Source: Bacteroidota bacterium
GTDB taxonomy: Bacteria > Bacteroidota > Bacteroidia > Chitinophagales > Chitinophagaceae
Length of the DNA: 64,000 bases
Assembly: GCA_018267545.1 (NCBI GenBank)
Contig: JAFDYG010000427.1
Location: 62,001-126,000, forward strand
Reading direction: 5' to 3'
The first letter of the stretch is position 1. Each line of letters opens with the position of its first letter. The notes below the pieces were generated by a model. It saw nothing but the letters and a program-made list of their open reading frames with translations, was not told the DNA's origin and did no database searches. Shown in pieces: positions 58,774 through 64,000 of the stretch. The position numbers and the translations under genes are program-made.

Positions 58774-59430
58774 ATGTCCAGTGAACCAATCCTTGCGTGT
58801 CCCTGCGTTTACATTATAAAAACAGGAGGCCATCTTTATAAGATCGGCAAGACCCGTGATTTGCAAAAACGTCTCGCCTCCTATCACACCCATCTGCCCA
58901 TCCTCTTCCGCGTGGTCCGCCAATACCCCGCCGCCAACATGGAAGACCTCGAAGCAAGCCTGCACATCGTCTTCCAGCACAAACGCGTAAAAGGAGAATG
59001 GTTTCAGCTAAAAAACGACGACCTCCAAATCTGCGACAACATCGCCCGAAACTACGCGCTCGAGAAACTACAACGCCAAAGCAAAGCCACCCCATCCTAC
59101 AGCCAGAACCCCGTCCTGCAGGTCATGGAAGCCAACGAAAAATATCTTCGGGATTATTCGCGTATTGCGGAAGACATCAAGCTCGGACTAAGCGTCCAGG
59201 AAATCGTCGAGCTGCACGAGGGAAACGTAAGCAAGGCCACCATCGCTACGGTAAGAAAACTGCTCCACTATCAAACACCCAACAGTGAATTTCTCAGCCA
59301 ATGGTTCGACGTCGTAAACGACCTCGAAGCCGGAGCTACCGAAGATGAAATCCTTCAAAAAAACGGGGGAGAAATAAACCGGACCACCATCCACATGATC
59401 AAGCGCATCCTGCGCAATCAACTATTCTGA
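58774..59430 (+). CDS. T5orf172/GIY-YIG-like nuclease domain protein
   Basis: The 218-residue protein has an N-terminal T5orf172 (Mug113-type) domain, about 10-95: CVYIIKTGGHLYKIGKTRDLQKRL, then YPAANMEDLEASLHIVFQHKRVKGEWFQL. The YI-x-YKIGKT-x-R-x-Glu order matches the GIY-YIG nuclease relatives. The rest (about 120-218) is helical with two similar segments, VQEIVELHEGNVSKATIATVRKLL and EDEILQKNGGEINRTTIHMIKRIL, that look like a duplicated HTH-like unit. This points to a DNA-binding endonuclease or regulator; target unknown. It ends overlapping by 9 bp tail to tail with the minus-strand membrane protein. Plus-strand codons are C-rich as in gltX. Confidence 0.8.
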   Translation: MSSEPILACPCVYIIKTGGHLYKIGKTRDLQKRLASYHTHLPILFRVVRQYPAANMEDLEASLHIVFQHKRVKGEWFQLKNDDLQICDNIARNYALEKLQRQSKATPSYSQNPVLQVMEANEKYLRDYSRIAEDIKLGLSVQEIVELHEGNVSKATIATVRKLLHYQTPNSEFLSQWFDVVNDLEAGATEDEILQKNGGEINRTTIHMIKRILRNQLF

Positions 59431-60054
59431 CACTTCTTTTTTATACTCCTCGATCTCCCTGATAAACGCCCGGGCCCTAGCAATAGACTTCCCCCCTTCA
59501 TTATCGACCATCTTCTTCACCCATCCATTGAGATTGCCAAGACGAATCCTACGATATAACCAATAACTCACAGCACCCAGCACCAGCGCTACAAGCACCA
59601 ACACAACCCAATACCCCACCGACGCACCCCTCGGGACGAACAAAAACGCATACACCGGCGCCTGCAAAAACGCAACCCTCAGCGTCCAAACAATCACGGC
59701 CTCCAAATGCGCCAACGACTTCTGCGTCGTCAGGATACTTTTAGAAAGATTAATCTGAAACATCAACAAAATCTGCAGCACATACCCGCAAATAGAATAA
59801 GCGGTAAAAAGAATAATCAAGCCCGAGGCCGCGACAAAAACATAATTGCCTCTAAAATGCCACAACAATGACCCCAACAACGCATTCCACCCAATCCCCA
59901 AAACTATCGCCATAAACTTAAAGGCAATCGCCCATCCGAACGACGTCCGCACCTTCCGCCCCTGTATCTCTTCCAGCAACTGCTGATTAAGCTTGAGCGA
60001 CCGCTCCAGCTTGTTATCGTATTGTTTCCACAATGATTGAAATTCGTCTGTCAT
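59422..60054 (-). CDS. Integral membrane protein, candidate partner of the adjacent ECF sigma
   Basis: The 210-residue product begins with a soluble helix (MTDEFQSLWKQYDNKLERSLKLNQ). Four membrane helices follow (about 42-65, 72-100, 128-145, 150-170), then a charged tail (NEGGKSIARARAFIREIEEYKKE). The gene starts in an ATGA overlap with the end of the ECF sigma gene, the usual place of an anti-sigma factor. The N-terminal helix could hold the sigma, though no ZAS motif is seen. Family not recognised. Confidence 0.7.
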   Translation of the reverse strand: MTDEFQSLWKQYDNKLERSLKLNQQLLEEIQGRKVRTSFGWAIAFKFMAIVLGIGWNALLGSLLWHFRGNYVFVAASGLIILFTAYSICGYVLQILLMFQINLSKSILTTQKSLAHLEAVIVWTLRVAFLQAPVYAFLFVPRGASVGYWVVLVLVALVLGAVSYWLYRRIRLGNLNGWVKKMVDNEGGKSIARARAFIREIEEYKKEVSE

Positions 60055-60569
60055 AAAAAGTTTTTAAATTGTTTACGCAACCGTTCTTTGATGCGCGAAA
60101 CCCGCGTCGCTACATTCGTCTCTGAAATGCCCAAAATTTCCGCGACCTCCTTATAAGGCCGCTCCTCTAAATAAAGGATCATCAAAGCCTTGTCCAGCTC
60201 GCCAAGCTCCCTGATGAACTGCTGCAGCAGGTCGATCTTTTCTTCGAGCATCCCATCCAAAGAAGACTTATCCTCGAGATCCATGAGATTCAGGTCCCCA
60301 CCCAAGGCAACCCGAATCCCCGGGCGGCCCTCCTTGCGGTAATACGAAATGGCGACGTTTAATGCAATCCGGTACATCCAGGTCGTGAATTTGTAGCTGG
60401 CGTCATATCGCTGATCGGACTTCCAGAGCTGGTAGATCATCTCCTGTATCAGGTCCTCCCTATCCGCCTCCTTCCGGCAATAGGAATGACTTATCTTGTA
60501 CAGGATGCCCCGGTTCTCCTGAATCAGTCGAACAAAATCCGCCGCATGTTGATTAGAATCGGTCATCAT
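60051..60569 (-). CDS. ECF RNA polymerase sigma factor
   Basis: A 172-residue sigma factor has region 2 (YKISHSYCRKEADREDLIQEMIYQLWKSDQRYD, FTTWMYRIALNVAISYYRK) and region 4 (ELDKALMILYLEERPYKEVAEILGISETNVATRVSRIKERLRK). The start is ATG 60569 or the next ATG (60566); both give the same core. Unlike the PUL sigma factors it is not followed by fecR but by a four-helix membrane protein overlapping by 4 bp. It therefore belongs to the small Bacteroidota ECF group with membrane partners. Signal and targets unknown. Confidence 0.93.
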   Translation of the reverse strand: MMTDSNQHAADFVRLIQENRGILYKISHSYCRKEADREDLIQEMIYQLWKSDQRYDASYKFTTWMYRIALNVAISYYRKEGRPGIRVALGGDLNLMDLEDKSSLDGMLEEKIDLLQQFIRELGELDKALMILYLEERPYKEVAEILGISETNVATRVSRIKERLRKQFKNFL

Positions 60570-60656
60570 ATCATTATTCGCCCGCTAAAGCCAAAAATCA
60601 CAGTACCCTTGCATTTTCTTCAAAAAAAGTCTATTTTTCTCATATATAATATCACT

Positions 60657-61124
60657 ATGGAAAACAGCTACATCTCCCAAGAACCACAGCAAGATCTTCT
60701 CACCGACCTGACAATCAACGTCGAACAAGCGGATGTCGGAAAACGCTTCGTCAATTACCTGGTCGACGGCCTCGTATTTCTCGCCTTTGTCTTTATATTA
60801 TTCTTCTGCCTCGCCCTCGCAGGCGTAGACATTTCTGCGATGGACGATCCCATCGGCGGTAGAATAATCGGCATCCTGCTCTACGGCATCTTTATGGGCT
60901 CAGTCGAAGCGATCTTTAAGGGAAAGACGGTGGGGAAGCTATTTACGAGAACTCGCGCCGTCAATGAGGACGGCAGCCGTATTTCAGCCAGGACGGCATT
61001 TATACGCGGCATGTCGCGCGCCGTGCCCTTCAACGTCTTCTCCGCCTTCAACGGCTATCCCTGGCACGACCGGTGGTCACACACTTACGTGATCGACGAA
61101 ACAAAATCAATCCTACCAAAATAA
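60657..61124 (+). CDS. RDD family membrane protein
   Basis: The start is ATG 60657; the frame is open upstream but the extra residues overlap the sigma promoter region and lack family similarity. The 155-residue product has the RDD pattern. It shows GKRFVNYLVDGLVFLAFVFILFFC (Arg/Asp in the first helix), a second helix (IIGILLYGIFMGSVEAIF), then GKTVGKLFTRTRAVNEDGSRISARTAFIRGMSRAVPF. RDD proteins are small inner-membrane proteins of uncertain, possibly transport, function. A near -7 box TACCCTTG lies at 60604-60611. A 12-bp terminator follows. Confidence 0.9.
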   Translation: MENSYISQEPQQDLLTDLTINVEQADVGKRFVNYLVDGLVFLAFVFILFFCLALAGVDISAMDDPIGGRIIGILLYGIFMGSVEAIFKGKTVGKLFTRTRAVNEDGSRISARTAFIRGMSRAVPFNVFSAFNGYPWHDRWSHTYVIDETKSILPK

Positions 61125-61157
61125 TATTGGCCGCGCCCTTCGGCCGCCGCCAAATGA

Positions 61158-61182
61158 AGAGGGGCGGTTGAACCGCCCCTCT
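61158..61182 (+). terminator. Rho-independent terminator of the RDD gene
   Basis: AGAGGGGCGGTT (61158-61169) pairs perfectly with AACCGCCCCTCT (61171-61182), followed by CTTTTTT. The T-tract overlaps the stop of the convergent M16 peptidase gene at 61188. Confidence 0.85.
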
Positions 61183-61187
61183 CTTTT

Positions 61188-64000
61188 TTAATATCCGAAA
61201 ATTTCTTCTAAACTTAGCGTCTTCACATCCCCCACCTTCTTCAAATCATCCTGCTTGATCTTTTTATCCGAGGCCACCACACAATACGTGTAGGGCTTAC
61301 CTGAAAGCTGATCGTGATGGAAATTCTTTATATCATCCATCGTCAGCTTGTCCAGTGTCTCATACTCGCTCTTCCGGTCGTCGTAGTCGAGACCCTTTTG
61401 TTTAGCAGACAAATACGCAAACACAATCCCGTCGCCAGTGAATCGCTCGGTCTCGATATCTTTCTTCTGGCTGGTCCTGGCCAGCTGGAAGCCCTGCTCG
61501 GACAGCGGCAGCTCGTTGAGCAGCGCATTCATCCCGCCGATCGCCTCGTTCATCTTGTCCGCCTGGCATCCGATATAGGCGAGGATATAAAAAGGATCTT
61601 CCTTCTTCGCCGGCGTACCATAAGTGGCAAAAGTCGAATACGCCAGCGCCTTCGACTCACGCAGCGTCTGGAACACCACCGAGCCCATGCCGCCGCCAAA
61701 GTAATTGTCGAAGAGGTCGACGATCGGCTCCTTGTTCACGTCATAGGCCGCAGCGTTGCGAACCCAGCAAATCTCGCTCTGCACCATGTCGTAGTTCGCA
61801 AAGAGGACCTGGTTGTTCTCCTGTACGACGAAAGGAAAACTGACCTTCGCGGGTAGCAGTGTAAACGTCGCGGGAAGCGGATGCAGCTGGGTGATCGTCG
61901 AAGAGAAATTCTCCTGCGTCAGCGGACCATAATAAATAATCGTGTGCGCATAGTCCAGAAGCCCATGCAGCACATTGATCAGGTCCTCCGCCTTGAGGTT
62001 CGTGATCTCGTCCTGCGTCAAGCCCTTGTTGAACGGATTCTTCGAGCCATAGCGGGCATAGCTGATCAAGCCCTGCATGATCGCCTGCTTGTTCAGCTTG
62101 TTGTTGGCGCGGGCCTTGAGCAGCCGGTCCTTCAGTGCGGCCAGCGCGTCGTTGTCGGGCTTGCAATGCCGCAGCACGTCTTCGAACAGCGTCACCGCCT
62201 TGCTGAAATTCTCCTGCAGACCCGTTATCGAAACAGTCGTCACGTCGGTCGTGGCGTTGATGCTGAAATTACACGCGATATTATAAAAGTCCTTGGCGAT
62301 TTCCTCGGCAGGATGCTCGGGCGTACCCAGGTATTGCAGGTACTGAGCCGCCATGGGCAGGAGGCGGTTATTCCAGCTGCCCATCTCGAGACGATAATAT
62401 AAATGGAACAGCTCGTTATCCTTGTTGGGGACATAAAGCACGTCGGCGATACCGGCCTTGCCACGGGCAATCCCCGACTGGAAGTCCAGCCATTGCGGGC
62501 TCACCGGAGCTACCGTCATCGATTCGACTTGTTTTACAAAGGGGCTCTGCTTGCCCGCATTGGTCTCGACCGGCGTAATCGGCGGCTTGTCCACCTTTAC
62601 GATATTCTTGTCTTCGCCCTTGCGCTTGTATAACAACACATAATTATTCTTCAGATATTTATTCGCCACGGCAACCAGCTCGGCCTTGCTGACGGTAGCC
62701 TGCTCGTCGAGCTCGGCCACATCTTTATTCAGCTTCTCTGCCCGGTTCTGGATAAAGGTCGTCATCAGCTGGCTCACGCGCGCGTCGTTCTTCTCGAGAC
62801 CTTCGAGCAGCGACAGCTTGCCGTTGGCGACGATCGCATTTACGAGACTTTGGTCGAACTCACCCTTCTTTAGCTTTTCAACCTGCTGCATCAGGAGGTC
62901 CTTCACCTGCTCCAGCGTCTGCCCTTGTTTGGGCGTACCCAGCACGATGAAAATTCCATAGTCTTTATACTGCTGCAGACCGGCCTGCGACGCCTGGACC
63001 TTTTGCTGCTTGTTCAAATTGAGATCGAGCAGACCCGCCTTGCCATTCGAAAGGATGCTCGACAAAAGGTCCAGCACCACCGCATCGCGGGTGTTCACCG
63101 CAGGAGTCCGGTATACGAAACGCATATTCTCGGCGCTGGGTCCGTAGATCTCTTTAACGACTGGAGCCGTCAGTTCCTTTTCCGGAGCAGGGTTGTACAG
63201 CTGAACCGGCTGGGACTTCATATACGCAAAAGACTTGTCGATCTTTGCGATCAGTTGGTCCGCGTCGAAATCTCCCGCCATGATGACCGCCATATTGTTC
63301 GGCACATAATACTTATGGTAGTAATCGCGGATGGCTTTCAACGACGGGTTCTTCAGGTGCTCGATGGTCCCGATGGTCGTCTGCTGTCCATAATTATGCG
63401 TGGGGAACAGGTAATGATGCATCGCCTCGCTCATCTTCGAGCCGTCGTTGTCGAGACTGCGGTTCTTTTCTTCATACACCGCTTCCAGCTCCGTATGGAA
63501 AAGCCGGAAGATGGGGTTGCGGAAGCGTTCGGCCTGAACGAGGAGGAACTTGTCCATCGCGTTCGAAGGGATATCCTCTTCATAAACCGTTTCTTCTACC
63601 CAGGTATGCGCATTGCTGCCCTGAGAGCCGATATCGCTCATCAATTTATCGTACTCATTGGCGATAGCATACTTCGAAGCAATCCCCGAAACACTGTCGA
63701 TCTGGTGATAGATCACCTTGCGCTTTGCCGCATCGGTCGTAGAATTATATTGCTCATAGAGCCCGTCGATCTGGTCGAGATAGGGCTTTTCCTTCGACCA
63801 ATCCAGTGAACCGTACTTGTCGGTACCCTTGAACAGCACGTGCTCCAGGTAGTGAGCCAGGCCGGTGTGGTTGCGGGGGTCGGTGTTCGAACCGGCGCGA
63901 ACGGCGATCTTCACGGCCACGCGCGGCTCTTTGTGGTTGGCGCTAAGCAGCACCGTCAGACCATTCGATAAGGTATACACCCGGGTCTGCATCGGGTCGT
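61188..64000 (-). CDS. M16 family zinc metallopeptidase (partial, 5' end outside window)
   Basis: About 937 codons are visible. The Met at 63992 is preceded in frame by DP (…DPMQTRVYTLSNGLTV), so it is internal and the true start lies beyond base 64000. The zinc motif HXXEH appears as HYLEH (residues 47-51 from that Met), with the third ligand Glu in ELEAVYEEKNRSL. The second half repeats the M16 fold without a zinc motif (NNYFGGGMGSVVFQTLRESKALAYST), as in pitrilysin-like double-domain enzymes. The expected location is periplasm or outer membrane; substrates are peptides or small proteins. Confidence 0.93.
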   Translation of the reverse strand, partial: DPMQTRVYTLSNGLTVLLSANHKEPRVAVKIAVRAGSNTDPRNHTGLAHYLEHVLFKGTDKYGSLDWSKEKPYLDQIDGLYEQYNSTTDAAKRKVIYHQIDSVSGIASKYAIANEYDKLMSDIGSQGSNAHTWVEETVYEEDIPSNAMDKFLLVQAERFRNPIFRLFHTELEAVYEEKNRSLDNDGSKMSEAMHHYLFPTHNYGQQTTIGTIEHLKNPSLKAIRDYYHKYYVPNNMAVIMAGDFDADQLIAKIDKSFAYMKSQPVQLYNPAPEKELTAPVVKEIYGPSAENMRFVYRTPAVNTRDAVVLDLLSSILSNGKAGLLDLNLNKQQKVQASQAGLQQYKDYGIFIVLGTPKQGQTLEQVKDLLMQQVEKLKKGEFDQSLVNAIVANGKLSLLEGLEKNDARVSQLMTTFIQNRAEKLNKDVAELDEQATVSKAELVAVANKYLKNNYVLLYKRKGEDKNIVKVDKPPITPVETNAGKQSPFVKQVESMTVAPVSPQWLDFQSGIARGKAGIADVLYVPNKDNELFHLYYRLEMGSWNNRLLPMAAQYLQYLGTPEHPAEEIAKDFYNIACNFSINATTDVTTVSITGLQENFSKAVTLFEDVLRHCKPDNDALAALKDRLLKARANNKLNKQAIMQGLISYARYGSKNPFNKGLTQDEITNLKAEDLINVLHGLLDYAHTIIYYGPLTQENFSSTITQLHPLPATFTLLPAKVSFPFVVQENNQVLFANYDMVQSEICWVRNAAAYDVNKEPIVDLFDNYFGGGMGSVVFQTLRESKALAYSTFATYGTPAKKEDPFYILAYIGCQADKMNEAIGGMNALLNELPLSEQGFQLARTSQKKDIETERFTGDGIVFAYLSAKQKGLDYDDRKSEYETLDKLTMDDIKNFHHDQLSGKPYTYCVVASDKKIKQDDLKKVGDVKTLSLEEIFGY

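Noticed and set aside
1-64000. CRISPR arrays, insertion sequences, prophage genes, rRNA or replication origin
   Set aside because: I saw no regularly spaced repeat-spacer pattern, transposase or integrase motif, phage structural gene, rRNA segment or DnaA-box cluster.

Overview
The window looks like a chromosomal segment of a Bacteroidota bacterium, most likely of the Chitinophagaceae. The grounds are four SusC/SusD pairs, FecR/ECF-sigma cassettes, an outer-membrane protein with a type IX secretion (T9SS) sorting tail, TAnnTTTG-type -7 promoter boxes, and little use of Shine-Dalgarno sites. The placement is an inference from gene content; no 16S gene is present. Both ends cut through genes: an ABC permease on the left and an M16 peptidase on the right.

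Layout. (1) 1-11.9 kb: the end of a MacB/FtsX-type permease, then polysaccharide utilisation locus A on the minus strand (SusC, SusD, clan GH-A-like glycosidase, arabinose-isomerase-like enzyme, six-hairpin glycosidase), with a divergent AraC regulator. (2) 12.0-24.7 kb: an accessory stretch that looks more AT-rich. It holds a LuxR-type response regulator and a 7TM histidine kinase, a small two-gene operon, two tiny Cys-rich proteins, and a second regulator with a TPR histidine kinase preceded by a separately terminated 52-residue peptide gene. A highly structured non-coding stretch follows, then two membrane proteins sharing an N-terminal domain, which flank a coiled-coil protein with an L7/L12-like tail. 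(3) 24.7-33.9 kb: PUL B (ECF sigma, FecR, SusC, SusD, GH20 hexosaminidase with an extra beta-propeller-like tail). (4) 34.0-47.7 kb: PUL C/D, with sigma, FecR, an STN-bearing SusC and its SusD, a terminator, then a second SusC/SusD and a large TIM-barrel hydrolase candidate. (5) 47.9-52.8 kb: a lipoprotein plus a 1393-residue mosaic T9SS cargo protein. (6) 52.8-64 kb: tRNA-Ser(GGA) with a partial duplication of its 3' end and terminator, then housekeeping genes (TatD nuclease, NodB deacetylase, ARPP-1-like protein, GltX, enoyl-CoA hydratase, T5orf172 protein, ECF sigma with membrane partner, RDD protein, M16 peptidase).

How it works together. The PULs bind and import glycans at the outer membrane (SusCD) and cleave them in the periplasm. 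Each is under its own sensor: AraC for A, sigma/FecR for B and C/D. The 12-24.7 kb stretch is built mainly of sensory and envelope proteins of unknown function and is the best place to look for something undescribed. The strongest leads are the peptide/TPR-kinase/regulator group, the paralogous membrane proteins with a shared cytoplasmic domain and ATTCCG repeats upstream, and the three TACAAACAA boxes between the 7TM kinase and the small divergent operon. I saw no CRISPR array, insertion sequence, phage gene or rRNA.
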